A stretch of 64,000 bases of DNA from Coralloluteibacterium thermophilum. Lineage in GTDB: Bacteria; Pseudomonadota; Gammaproteobacteria; Xanthomonadales; Xanthomonadaceae. The position numbers and the translations under genes were made by a program. Below the pieces are notes generated by a model that was not told where the DNA came from, did no database searches, and saw only the letters and a program-made list of their open reading frames with translations. Below are positions 49,162-57,705 of the stretch, one piece after another (the stretch's first letter is position 1; every line of letters begins with the position of its first letter). The DNA lies in the NCBI RefSeq assembly GCF_042654365.1, contig NZ_JBHSGG010000043.1, positions 36,095 through 100,094 on the forward strand. The letters are read 5' to 3'.

Positions 49162-52050
49162 TCACCCTAGCGCGGTTAGCAGACCCTCGTCGCCGTGCAT
49201 CGAAAACGGTTCGATGCCGCGGGCGCGGTCGATCTGCTCGGCGATCTTGTAGGCGGCGTCCAGTTCGCTGATGCCGAATGCCTGCATCATCCGGAAGCGC
49301 TCGGCCTTCTCTTCCGGTTCGGTCTGCGCCAGCGCCAGGTGCAGGCTCGGCGGTACCGCGCGGAACAGCAGCTCCATGCTGCGCGAGAGGATCACGCCTT
49401 CGCTGAACTTTCCCGCCTCCTTGCGTGCGGACAGCATCAAGGCTTTCTGTGCGGGCGTGAGTTCGCGGAACCTGGCGATCTTCTCGACCTCGTCGGGCGG
49501 CATGCTGAGGCAGATCCACCACTCGATCATGTTCAACATGGCCTCTGCCGCCTTGGGCAGGTCGTCCAGGTTCTGCGTGGCAAGCCAGAACCACGCGCCG
49601 AGCTTGCGCCACATCTTCGTGATCTTGACGATGTAAGGCGCCAGCAGCGGGTTCTTGGTGATGATGTGGCCCTCGTCGGTGACGTTGACGATCGGCCTGC
49701 CGAGGAACTGGTCGCGCTCGGCGATATTGTTGACCGCGTTGATCAGCGACGTGTACGCGACCGAAAGCTGTGCGTTGTATCCCTCCCGCGCGTAGGTCGC
49801 GAGGTCGACGATGGTGATGTCCGCCTCGGGCCATGGCGTGCCGGGGCGGTCGAACATCTCGCCGTCCGCGCCCTGGCAGAACATGTCCATGGCGTCGGCC
49901 ATTTCCAGCAGCCGGGTGCGCCGGGTCTCCGGAAGCGTGGCGTCGCGGCCGCGCTCGCGCAGCGCGTCGCGCACGTCGCGGGTAAGCACGGTGCGCTGCT
50001 CGGCAACGCAGCGCTTGGCGGCGTCGAGAATGCACTGCCGGATCAGGCTGCGGTCGGCGCGCGTCATGCGCGCTTCTTCCTTCTCCTCGCCGCCGGTGAT
50101 CATCAGCCGGGCGGTGATCTCCAGTTCGCCGAGCACGTCGCGCTGCTCGTCGCCGCTGTCCTCCTCGTCCTTCTCCTCGTCCAGCGCGTCGGCATCGAGC
50201 GTCTGTACCTGGCTGGGGGTCTCGACCAAGCGATGCGCGTCGGCGAACGGCGCCAGGCTCACGCCGGAGCCGGGCGCGAGCTTCACGCGATTGACGGTCA
50301 TGCCCAGCCGGGCGGCATGGTCGCCGAGCAGGCCGAACGAGTTGCCGGCCTCCACGATGAACATGCGCGGCCGGTAGATCGCCGCGACCTGGTTGAGGAT
50401 GTTGTTGAGGGTGGCGCTCTTGCCCGATCCGGTCGGCCCGAAGAAGAACATGTGCGCGTTCATCTGCCGGTCGAGGCGGTTCAGCGGATCGAAGGTGACC
50501 AGGCCGCCGCCGCGGTTGAATACGGTGATGCCGGGGTGCCCGGTGCCTTGGCTGCGCCCCCACAGCGGCGCCACGTTGACGGCGTGCTGCACGAACATCA
50601 GCTGCGTGTACCACTGACGCTTGTCCTTGGCCGGGTCGTAGACGCAGGGCAGCCAGCGCAGGTAGGTGTTGAGCGGCGCGACCTCGTCGTCTTCGCGCAC
50701 GGGCTGCAGGCCGGCGTTGAGCAGGACATTGCCCAGCTGCAGGCCGCGCGCGTCGAGTTCGGCCAGGTCGCGTCCGCGCAGGTAGAACGTCAGCGCGCCG
50801 CGATAGAGCTTGTGCGCGCTGCCGATCAGCCCGCGCGCCTGCTCCACGTCGTGGCGGGCCTGTTCGGACGCCAGGGTCTCGCCGACGGCTTTGCGCGCCA
50901 GGTGGTTCAGGTGCGCTTCGAGCACGTCCTGCGGCGTCGCCACCAGGGTCAGGCAGAGGGTCGTGTCTTCCGGAAGCTGGTCGAACAGCGCATTGATCGC
51001 GTCGCCGCCCTTGCGGGTCTCGCCCGTGATGTGGCCGGTGGACGGCGGCATGCGCAGGCGGTCGACGCTAATCGCCCGATGCGGCAGCTCGTCGAAGTAC
51101 CACAGGCCCTCGGCGACGTCCGAACGCGGCTGACCGAAGAACAGCCGCTGCGCGAAGTCCGTGCCGCTGGCCAGCTCGATCTCGCCAGGCTCGGCTTCGT
51201 CGGGATAGCGGGCCAGTGCGTAGAAGCGTTCGCGGTCGGCTTCGCTCGGCCCCAGCAGCGTCGGGTTCGGGTTGAACCAGCGCAGCAGCCAGGCGTGGAT
51301 GTCGGCCGCGCCGAGGCGCCGCGCGCGCACGCCGGCGTTGGCAAGTCCGCCGACCAGGCGGTCGCAGACGATGTGCAGCGCCTGTTCTGGCGACTGTCCG
51401 CGGCGGCTCGGTCCCTGGCCGACGCGGCGATACACCACCATGCGCGTGCGTCGCGACTGGCCGCGCCAGGGCAGGCGCGTGACGGCGGTGTCCTCGAACA
51501 GTCCGCCGGCCTTGGCGATCGCGTGCAGGTGATGCCCGAACGATTGCAGGTAGAACTCGCTGAAGGCGGTGCCGCGCGCGCGCGGCTGCAGGTAGTTGCG
51601 CAGGTTCTCCAGGTAGCGGTCCCAACTGGTTTCGTCCTGCGCGTAGAGCTGGACGACCCAGGGGTTCTCGTCGAGTTCATCGAACGAGTCCTGCAGCGCG
51701 TTTTCCAGGGTGTCGCGGACCTGACTCAGCCATTCGGGTTCGCGGCCCTCGGTCCCGACCGGCTGCAGCTCGAAGAAGGCCGCGACCGAAGCGCCGTCCT
51801 CCAGCAACATGCACTGGGAGTCCGGCAGGTACTCCGCCCACGGCAACAGGTCCGCGAACGATGGCGCGACGTCGTACAGGGCCTGCTCGTCGGCGACCGT
51901 GGCCCGACGGCGGGTCCGCGGGCCGCCTCCGGGTTCGGGGATGCCGTTCGCGCGCAACTGGGCAACGTGGCGTTCCCAGGCATCAGGCGGTGCCGATGTC
52001 GTGGCCGGCGCCGGCCGAGTTCGGTGTTTGAGGGAGGGCCACGCGAACAT
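49162..52050 (-). CDS. VirB4/TraC-like conjugative transfer ATPase (PFL_4706 family, TIGR03744)
   Basis: A 962-aa cytoplasmic ATPase that powers the type IV secretion machine. The Walker A motif is FFFGPTGSGKSATLNN with K544. Downstream are a Walker B-like strand (DITIVDLATYAREG) and IVNVTDEGHIITKNPLLAPY, TKMWRKLGAWFWLATQNLDD with the arginine-finger region. The first ~450 residues form the VirB4 N-terminal domain. Its ATG overlaps the stop of the TIGR03751 lipoprotein gene by one base. Length and motifs fit the ICE family. Confidence 0.95.
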   Translation of the reverse strand: MFAWPSLKHRTRPAPATTSAPPDAWERHVAQLRANGIPEPGGGPRTRRRATVADEQALYDVAPSFADLLPWAEYLPDSQCMLLEDGASVAAFFELQPVGTEGREPEWLSQVRDTLENALQDSFDELDENPWVVQLYAQDETSWDRYLENLRNYLQPRARGTAFSEFYLQSFGHHLHAIAKAGGLFEDTAVTRLPWRGQSRRTRMVVYRRVGQGPSRRGQSPEQALHIVCDRLVGGLANAGVRARRLGAADIHAWLLRWFNPNPTLLGPSEADRERFYALARYPDEAEPGEIELASGTDFAQRLFFGQPRSDVAEGLWYFDELPHRAISVDRLRMPPSTGHITGETRKGGDAINALFDQLPEDTTLCLTLVATPQDVLEAHLNHLARKAVGETLASEQARHDVEQARGLIGSAHKLYRGALTFYLRGRDLAELDARGLQLGNVLLNAGLQPVREDDEVAPLNTYLRWLPCVYDPAKDKRQWYTQLMFVQHAVNVAPLWGRSQGTGHPGITVFNRGGGLVTFDPLNRLDRQMNAHMFFFGPTGSGKSATLNNILNQVAAIYRPRMFIVEAGNSFGLLGDHAARLGMTVNRVKLAPGSGVSLAPFADAHRLVETPSQVQTLDADALDEEKDEEDSGDEQRDVLGELEITARLMITGGEEKEEARMTRADRSLIRQCILDAAKRCVAEQRTVLTRDVRDALRERGRDATLPETRRTRLLEMADAMDMFCQGADGEMFDRPGTPWPEADITIVDLATYAREGYNAQLSVAYTSLINAVNNIAERDQFLGRPIVNVTDEGHIITKNPLLAPYIVKITKMWRKLGAWFWLATQNLDDLPKAAEAMLNMIEWWICLSMPPDEVEKIARFRELTPAQKALMLSARKEAGKFSEGVILSRSMELLFRAVPPSLHLALAQTEPEEKAERFRMMQAFGISELDAAYKIAEQIDRARGIEPFSMHGDEGLLTALG

Positions 52051-52481
52051 CAGTAGTCCTCGATCCGCTCGCCGGGCAGCGCGTACTGGATCCGCTGATA
52101 CAAGGGGAACACCGTCGTGTAGCCGGGCACCGGCGCCTGGTCCGTGCCGGCTAGGTGCGGAAACACGTACATCACCAGGTCTGGGTTCGGCAGGCGGTGG
52201 AACTGGCGGTAGATCTCGTTCTGCGCGGTGCGCGTGTAGCGGGCCTGCTCGGCGGGAGCGGCCCGCACATCGGTGGCCGTGAGTGGACGGCGCAGCGACT
52301 GCCGGGCATCGAGCAACCGGCGTTCGCTCGGTCCACCGGCACCACCGCCGGTCTCGGCGTTCCAGATGTCGAGCATGGTCTGGTCCGAGCGCGGCATCAG
52401 CTCGTCCTTCGTGGTCGCGCAGCCGGCCAGCACTAGGGCAATCCCCAGCGCGGCCAGCGCGTCAGTCCAGGTCTTGCGCAT
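52050..52481 (-). CDS. conjugative transfer region lipoprotein (TIGR03751)
   Basis: A 143-aa outer-membrane lipoprotein. The signal peptide ends in a lipobox (LGIALVLAGC) with the acylated Cys at residue 21, followed by ATTKDELMPRSDQTMLDIWN and QNEIYRQFHRLPNPDLVMYV. A TraV/VirB7-like role at the outer-membrane core is likely. It overlaps the VirB4-like gene at its end and the TIGR03752 gene by 20 bases at its start. Confidence 0.9.
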   Translation of the reverse strand: MRKTWTDALAALGIALVLAGCATTKDELMPRSDQTMLDIWNAETGGGAGGPSERRLLDARQSLRRPLTATDVRAAPAEQARYTRTAQNEIYRQFHRLPNPDLVMYVFPHLAGTDQAPVPGYTTVFPLYQRIQYALPGERIEDY

Positions 52482-53892
52482 GGGTGGTGTCTCCGAGTCG
52501 GTGATCGACGCGGCGGCCGGCCGGGTCGTAGTCGATGGTCAGGGGTTCTTCGAGATGCACGGCGACCTTGGCGCCGGGTTGCACGTAGACGGCTGCGAAC
52601 GCCTGGCCGTAGAGCTTGTTGACCCAATCGGCCATGTCGCGGACACCGCCGGCCAAGATGCGGCCCATCGCTTCGTTGCCGGTGATGCCCACCGTGCCGA
52701 TGGAGCCATCGGCGCCGACGTAGGACATGCGGCCGCTGGCGGTGTCGATCAGGGAGGCCACGCCGGCGCCGGCAGCGGTGATCAGTGCCTGGCTGCCGAG
52801 GTACTGCTGCGCGTTGGAGCGGCGGTCGCCGCTGACGCAGGGAATCCCGTGCGGGTCACTGATCCAGCCGAGGCCGTCCTGGGTGGTGTTGCCATCGTTC
52901 TGCTGGCGGTTGCTGCCGCGCTCGCGATCTTCGGGAACGGTGCGGATGGTCCCGTCGTTGAACACGAACGTCACCGAGCGGATCTGGCCGCGCACGCACG
53001 AGAGCGTCCAGTCGCCCGACGCGGTTCCGCTGACGACGGCACCGGCCACGTCGGGGATATCGATGCCGTTGGCGGTGAGGTTGTCGGGGCCGATCAATAC
53101 CTTGAACGGGTAAGGATCGTTCACCGTCCCGTCGATCGGCACGCGGCCGATCAGTGCCGTCATGGCGACCGATCCCATCAGCGTGGAGTTCGTCGGGACG
53201 GTGTAGACAGGCTTCATGCCCGGCTTGCCGGCTGCGCGGCGACCAGCGTCCACGGCGTCGTCGGTGGCTTGGCTAATGCCTTCGCCGGCCTCTCCAAAGC
53301 TCGTGGGAAAGCTGAAGTTGTCCGTGCCGCCTGGGGAACGTCCGCGTCCTTCCTCGCGTGCGTCGTCCGGCTCGACCCAATGGATGGCGTCGCTGCCGGC
53401 ACCGGTACTGTCGCCCGGTTCCAGGCCCAGGCCCACTGGCAGGTCGGCGTGGCCGTCCCGGCGACCGGTCACGCCGTCTAGGCGTTGCTGTAGCTCCTGC
53501 AGCAGGCCCTGGGTCTGCTGCCGTTCGGCGGCGGCCTGCTCCCTGTCCTGTCGAAGCTGGTTGCGCTCGGTTTCGATTGCGCTCTGGATACGGCGATCGA
53601 CGGCACCCTCGCGCTGGCGCAGGCGTTCGTTCTCGTCGCGCTGCGCCTTGTTCTCCGTCACTGCTGTCTGCAGTTCGCCGCGCAACTGCCGGACCTGCGC
53701 CACGAGCGTGGCGACTGTATCGCGGGGCGTATCGCCCGTGATCCCGAGCGCGGCGGCTTCCTCCGGGGTGAGTTGGTCTGTTGGTCCCGGGGGGGAAGTG
53801 TCACCGCCACCGGAAAGCAGCTTGAAGCCGACGAAGACCAGCAACAGCACCATCGGGATCATCAGCCACTTGAGCAGGCCGTTACTCTTCAT
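52462..53892 (-). CDS. TraB/VirB10-like conjugation protein (TIGR03752)
   Basis: A 476-aa inner-membrane-anchored scaffold. One membrane helix near the N-terminus (LLKWLMIPMVLLLVFVGFKL), then a coiled coil of about 90 residues (QLRGELQTAVTENKAQRDEN; REQAAAERQQTQGLLQELQQ), then a VirB10-like beta-barrel part (KPVYTVPTNSTLMGSVAMTA; IGRVPIDGTVNDPYPFKVLI; YLGSQALITAAGAGVASLID; PGAKVAVHLEEPLTIDYDP). VirB10/TraB proteins link inner and outer membrane parts of the channel. It overlaps the next gene upstream by 11 bases. Confidence 0.92.
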   Translation of the reverse strand: MKSNGLLKWLMIPMVLLLVFVGFKLLSGGGDTSPPGPTDQLTPEEAAALGITGDTPRDTVATLVAQVRQLRGELQTAVTENKAQRDENERLRQREGAVDRRIQSAIETERNQLRQDREQAAAERQQTQGLLQELQQRLDGVTGRRDGHADLPVGLGLEPGDSTGAGSDAIHWVEPDDAREEGRGRSPGGTDNFSFPTSFGEAGEGISQATDDAVDAGRRAAGKPGMKPVYTVPTNSTLMGSVAMTALIGRVPIDGTVNDPYPFKVLIGPDNLTANGIDIPDVAGAVVSGTASGDWTLSCVRGQIRSVTFVFNDGTIRTVPEDRERGSNRQQNDGNTTQDGLGWISDPHGIPCVSGDRRSNAQQYLGSQALITAAGAGVASLIDTASGRMSYVGADGSIGTVGITGNEAMGRILAGGVRDMADWVNKLYGQAFAAVYVQPGAKVAVHLEEPLTIDYDPAGRRVDHRLGDTTHAQDLD

Positions 53893-54778
53893 CGCGGCCT
53901 CCGTTACTGTCGCCAGGTGCGGCAGGCACCGGCAGGTTGAGCGCGGCGTCGACGGGAGCAATTGCCGGCAGCAGCGCCTGCGGAAGGCCATGTCCGCGGG
54001 TGACGAGGTAGACGACCGTGGTGTCCTCCGGTGAGCCCGCCGGCCCGAGGTCGGGGTGCTGGAACGCCGCGGTCAGGAAATCGCCCTGGAGGGCGCGGGG
54101 GTCGAGATCGAGCCAGTGCTTCGCGATGTTGCGCAGGCGTACGGCGCTTACCCACAGATCACCCAGGCGCCAGGCTGCCAGCGCCTGTGCGTGCACCGGC
54201 AGTGTCGGCAGCAGCGAGTGCAGCGGCAGGTCCTGACGCAGATTGGCGCGCGTGATGCCTGGTACCGGCTCGACCGTGCGCAGCGGCGCGTAGAGGTTTT
54301 GTGCCGCGTAGCGGGTAAGCACCACCGGCACGGGCGTCGGTGGCGCCAGTCGGTCGGTCGGCGCGGTGCGCGTTGTCGCGTCCTTCCCGGTCGTGCCGCG
54401 CTGGCCCGTCGCCGGTGCCGCGGCCACGATGCGGACCGGTTCTAGCGGCGGCTGTCCGTCCTGCGGCGTTTCGGCCGCGATGTCCAGCAGGATCACCGTG
54501 CCGCTGTCGGCATCCTGGAGTTGCAGCCGCGTCGGTTCGATCGGCTCGCTGGCGCGCAGGTAGACGGCACCGGCCGCGCTCTGCACACGCAGTCGTGCAC
54601 CAACCGATGCGGGCACGCCGATGCGCACGTTGCGGTCGATGAAGATCACCCGTTCCTCGCCGACGACGAGCGGCACCGCCAAGGGGAGCCGTTCCCAGCG
54701 CAGGATCTCGACGGCATGGACAGGAAGGGACAGCGCCAGCAGCAGCGCGGCACCGAGGGTGGCGAGTGGGCGGTTCAT
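53882..54778 (-). CDS. TraK-like conjugation protein (TIGR03749)
   Basis: A 298-aa exported protein with signal peptide ATLGAALLLALSLPVHA. The N-terminal half is a beta-rich secretin-like domain (ILRWERLPLAVPLVVGEERV; FIDRNVRIGVPASVGARLRV; GAVYLRASEPIEPTRLQLQD) and the C-terminal half has TRANLRQDLPLHSLLPTLPV, QALAAWRLGDLWVSAVRLRN and VYLVTRGHGLPQALLP. TraK-type proteins surround the outer-membrane pore with the TraV-like lipoprotein and TraB. Start overlaps the TIGR03746 stop (ATGA). Confidence 0.9.
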   Translation of the reverse strand: MNRPLATLGAALLLALSLPVHAVEILRWERLPLAVPLVVGEERVIFIDRNVRIGVPASVGARLRVQSAAGAVYLRASEPIEPTRLQLQDADSGTVILLDIAAETPQDGQPPLEPVRIVAAAPATGQRGTTGKDATTRTAPTDRLAPPTPVPVVLTRYAAQNLYAPLRTVEPVPGITRANLRQDLPLHSLLPTLPVHAQALAAWRLGDLWVSAVRLRNIAKHWLDLDPRALQGDFLTAAFQHPDLGPAGSPEDTTVVYLVTRGHGLPQALLPAIAPVDAALNLPVPAAPGDSNGGRDEE

Positions 54779-55455
54779 GGTGTGTCTTCCGCGGGAGGGG
54801 GCGGCGCGGGAATCGGCGCGGGATCGGCAGGAGTGGCGATGCGCTGCGGTGTGCCGTCGTAGCAGTCGATCGCCAGGCCAAAGGGGTTGCGCTGCGGATC
54901 GACGTCCGCGCGCACGACCTTCAGCGGGTAGCGCACGAGCGCGCGCTTGACCTGCTCGGCGCCGTAGTACTCGTCGGCGGTGACGTCGAGCGTGACGACC
55001 CAATCGCGGTCCGAGACCGTGCGCACGCGCGTGGCGGGGCTGGAGCCGTAGCCGCGCCCCGGAATCTCGTAGATGCCGCGCACGCGCTGGCGCAGCTCGC
55101 CGGCATTGCGGCGGTACTCGTAGTCCTGTCGCAGGAACGCCTGGCAGGCCGGCGTGAAATAGGCCGACAGCGCGTGCAGGTTGCGGGGGTAGTCGTCGTC
55201 GCCGTTGGTCGGCCAGCGCTGCAGCTGCTGCCAGACGTAGAACGTGAAGGCGTAGACCGACTCGGGCGGCACCTCCCACCATTTGCGCGTGCTGCCCGAG
55301 CGCAGGTCCGGGGGCACGTGGATGGTCAGGTCGCGCGGTGCGCTCCACCAGCCGAACCCCATCACCAGCGCCAGTCCGACGACCACGCTAGCCCCGATGC
55401 GTAGGGTCTTGATGTGCGCTTCGAGGCGCAGGACCTCGTTCTTGAACCGGCTCAT
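54775..55455 (-). CDS. TraE/VirB8-like conjugation protein (TIGR03746)
   Basis: A 226-aa protein with one N-terminal membrane helix (LRIGASVVVGLALVMGFGWW) and a periplasmic NTF2-like domain (VYAFTFYVWQQLQRWPTNGD; LHALSAYFTPACQAFLRQDY; RVRTVSDRDWVVTLDVTADE; YPLKVVRADVDPQRNPFGLA). This fits the VirB8/TraE assembly factors. A Pro-rich tail ends the protein. It overlaps its neighbours by 4 bases on each side. Confidence 0.9.
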   Translation of the reverse strand: MSRFKNEVLRLEAHIKTLRIGASVVVGLALVMGFGWWSAPRDLTIHVPPDLRSGSTRKWWEVPPESVYAFTFYVWQQLQRWPTNGDDDYPRNLHALSAYFTPACQAFLRQDYEYRRNAGELRQRVRGIYEIPGRGYGSSPATRVRTVSDRDWVVTLDVTADEYYGAEQVKRALVRYPLKVVRADVDPQRNPFGLAIDCYDGTPQRIATPADPAPIPAPPPPAEDTP

Positions 55456-55850
55456 GGTGTCCGGCTCCTACGCGTGGTCCAGTAGCCCGAACGCGTCACC
55501 AGGTGACGGCCGCCGACGAACCGGCTTAGTGATGAGTGGCGCGTTGTCACCCGCCATTGCAGTTGCCGGTACAGCCAGGTGTCCGGGCGTCCGCGCTTGA
55601 GACGGCGCAGCGCCCCACCGCCTCCGAACACCCCGAGGGCGACGGCCGCGACGATCGCCGTGGGCAGCAGCGCGATCGTCGAGAGCGCCAATGCCAGGGG
55701 CACGCCAACGCCGAACCCCATGGCCGCCGACAAGCCTGCGCAGACCCACAACTCGTCGGCGGTCAACCCGCGCACGACGACCGGATGTCGGTTGAGCCGA
55801 TGCGGGAGGAACGCAACCGTGCCGTCCGGCCGGAAGTCTTGGTCAGCCAT
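55452..55850 (-). CDS. TraL/VirB3-like conjugation protein (TIGR03750)
   Basis: A 132-aa membrane protein: the motif FLPHRLNRHPVVVRGLTADE near the N-terminus is distinctive of the family, followed by two hydrophobic helices (LWVCAGLSAAMGFGVGVPLA; LSTIALLPTAIVAAVALGVF) and a basic tail with LKRGRPDTWLYRQLQWRV. TraL-type proteins sit in the inner membrane near the VirB4 ATPase. Overlaps the TIGR03746 start by 4 bases. Confidence 0.9.
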   Translation of the reverse strand: MADQDFRPDGTVAFLPHRLNRHPVVVRGLTADELWVCAGLSAAMGFGVGVPLALALSTIALLPTAIVAAVALGVFGGGGALRRLKRGRPDTWLYRQLQWRVTTRHSSLSRFVGGRHLVTRSGYWTTRRSRTP

Positions 55851-55860
55851 GCCGACGGCC

Positions 55861-56226
55861 TTAGAGGATGCCGGTGGCTTCGGTCAGCAGCCAGATCCCC
55901 ACGACCAGCAGGATCGCGCCGACAGCGACCGTCAGGCCGAACTGGCCCCACGTGGCGCGGCCGTTGTGGATTTCGGCGTAGCGCGTGTAGGCGTGGTAGC
56001 ACACGCCGACGAACATCGATGCGACCACCAGCAAGGCGATCAGCATCACGATGTCGTAGCCGTAGTTGCGCAGCGTCTCCATGATGCCGCTGCCCTGGCC
56101 GCGCGAAGGGTCTTCGATCGTCGGTAGGCCCTGGGCCTGGGCGAGCGGCGCGAACAGCACGGCGGCCGGCAGCGCGGCCAGTTGCGAAAGACGCGGGAAG
56201 CGAAAGCGACGGGATACCGGGTTCAT
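55861..56226 (-). CDS. ICE conjugation protein, TIGR03745 family (pilin-like)
   Basis: A 121-aa exported membrane protein with a signal peptide (RLSQLAALPAAVLFAPLAQA), then GLPTIEDPSRGQGSGIMETL, and two hydrophobic helices (YDIVMLIALLVVASMFVGVC and GLTVAVGAILLVVGIWLLTE). Size, signal and helix pair recall VirB2/TraA-like pilins, but this is inference. It lies 10 bases before the TIGR03750 gene in the operon. Confidence 0.88.
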   Translation of the reverse strand: MNPVSRRFRFPRLSQLAALPAAVLFAPLAQAQGLPTIEDPSRGQGSGIMETLRNYGYDIVMLIALLVVASMFVGVCYHAYTRYAEIHNGRATWGQFGLTVAVGAILLVVGIWLLTEATGIL

Positions 56227-56236
56227 GGGGCGACCT

Positions 56237-56470
56237 TTAGGAGAGCAGGAAGAAGGTCAGCACCAGGTACATCGCGATGAAACGGATCACGACACCTGCG
56301 AACTGACGCTGGGAAATCCGCTGCTCGGCCCAGCCGACATAGGCGGTCCGCATCGCCCACACGCCCCACACGAGGAGCACGGCGAATACGGCGCCAACGA
56401 GGACGACCGAGACGGCGGAAGGGGGAAAGCCACCGTTGGCCTGGAAGGCGGCGGTCTGGGCGGCGTTCAT
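56237..56470 (-). CDS. ICE conjugation protein, TIGR03758 family
   Basis: A 77-aa membrane protein with two hydrophobic segments (AVSVVLVGAVFAVLLVWGVW and FAGVVIRFIAMYLVLTFFLL) around a polar loop TAYVGWAEQRISQRQ. Small pilin-like or assembly role possible. Start overlaps the RAQPRD stop (ATGA). Family assigned by size, shape and operon position. Confidence 0.88.
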   Translation of the reverse strand: MNAAQTAAFQANGGFPPSAVSVVLVGAVFAVLLVWGVWAMRTAYVGWAEQRISQRQFAGVVIRFIAMYLVLTFFLLS

Positions 56471-56844
56471 GGCGTGGCCTCCGGTTCACGGGAGGCGGAG
56501 GCCGCGGCCTGGCGGTAGTCGCCGAGCAGTACGGCCGGGTCGCGTGGCTGGGCGCGCGATGGCGTCAGGTAGTCGCGGATGCCGGCGCGGACGCGCTCAA
56601 GGTCGGCGCTTAGCCGGCAGTAGTCGAAGTGGTAGCGAGCGCGCTCGTCGCGAGGGCGCACGGTCTCCTGCGCGATCAGCTGGTCGATCGCGTCGAGCTG
56701 GCGCAGCGCAGCGGCCAAGCGCGCATGCTCGGGGCTCGCGTCGTCGGCATGGGCGTGGGGCGAGACGCCCAACGCCATGCACAACGCCAGCAACAGGCCC
56801 AGCACGCAACGCCAGTCGGCGGCAGGAGGAACGGTCATCCGCAT
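56467..56844 (-). CDS. RAQPRD family ICE protein (TIGR01690)
   Basis: A 125-aa exported protein: signal peptide (CVLGLLLALCMALGVSPHAHA), a helical core (RLAAALRQLDAIDQLIAQET; RYHFDYCRLSADLERVRAGI) and the name-giving motif SRAQPRDPAVLLGDYR. Function in transfer is unknown. An ATG two codons later could also be the start. It is separated from the TIGR03747 gene by 111 bases. Confidence 0.93.
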   Translation of the reverse strand: MRMTVPPAADWRCVLGLLLALCMALGVSPHAHADDASPEHARLAAALRQLDAIDQLIAQETVRPRDERARYHFDYCRLSADLERVRAGIRDYLTPSRAQPRDPAVLLGDYRQAAASASREPEATP

Positions 56845-56955
56845 TTGCCAATCCGCGAATCACGAGGGATGGCGAAATGCTCTCGGCGCGGTCCGATGCG
56901 CGCCGCAAACAATGCGGACTGGCGCCGGTCCGATTGATGGGCGGGCGTGGTGGCG

Positions 56956-57705
56956 CTAGAGGTACTTCTTGAAGGTGCTGGCAGCGATGCACACCGCCAC
57001 GCCCAGCAGGATCGCGCTGGGCAGCAGGATCAGCAGCGGATGCACGCTGACCGGCAGCGCGAGGTAGACGATCCAGGGCAGCACGATCAGCGGCATCAGC
57101 GCCGCCTTGGCGCGGTGGTAGACGAAGCCGGATTCGCGGCCGGCGCCGAACTTGCGCACGTCGCGCCGCGCCAGTCCATCGACGAAGCCGACGAACGCCG
57201 CCATCAGGAACAGCGGCAGCGTCAGGGTCAGCACCAGGAGCCTGACGATGAAGGTAAGCGTGGTGTAGGCCGCGGCGATCAGGTAGCTCTCGCTCCACAC
57301 GTAGACCTGGCTCACGTAGTAGCGGAAGTCGCGTGCGCTGTCCTGGCTGGGCGCGCGTGCACGGGCCGAGACGTTGCTCATCCATTCGAGCAGGCCGCTC
57401 TTCACGAAGATCCATTCGTAGGAACGCTCGACCAGCCAGTGCGCGGTGCGGCCGGGCTCCTGGACGACGGCGCTGCGGGTGAAGTGCGCGGACAGCTGCC
57501 CGAGTTCGTAGTCGAGCATGCCCTGGGCGTGGTGCCAGCCTTGCTCGGGCCAGAAGAAGTGCATGCCGACGCACTCGATCACGATGGACAGCAGCAGCGC
57601 TCCGATCAGCACGCCGAGGAACCGGAACGGCATCGTCACGATGCTGGCCAGCAGTCCCTGTTGGCGGGCCTGCTGGTGCTGGGCGGTGGTGGCCGGATCC
57701 TTCAT
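56956..57705 (-). CDS. ICE membrane protein, TIGR03747 family
   Basis: A 249-aa inner-membrane protein with about four to five helices (GLLASIVTMPFRFLGVLIGA; LIAAAYTTLTFIVRLLVLTL; KAALMPLIVLPWIVYLALPV; LLILLPSAILLGVAVCIAAS) and HFFWPEQGWHHAQGMLDYEL in a periplasmic loop. It is always coupled to traD in this ICE type; here its start overlaps the traD stop by 4 bases. Confidence 0.9.
   Translation of the reverse strand: MKDPATTAQHQQARQQGLLASIVTMPFRFLGVLIGALLLSIVIECVGMHFFWPEQGWHHAQGMLDYELGQLSAHFTRSAVVQEPGRTAHWLVERSYEWIFVKSGLLEWMSNVSARARAPSQDSARDFRYYVSQVYVWSESYLIAAAYTTLTFIVRLLVLTLTLPLFLMAAFVGFVDGLARRDVRKFGAGRESGFVYHRAKAALMPLIVLPWIVYLALPVSVHPLLILLPSAILLGVAVCIAASTFKKYL

Noticed and set aside
49195..52056. 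953-codon plus-strand frame opposite the VirB4-like gene
   Set aside because: Antisense shadow with no motif; the minus strand has Walker A and full family architecture.
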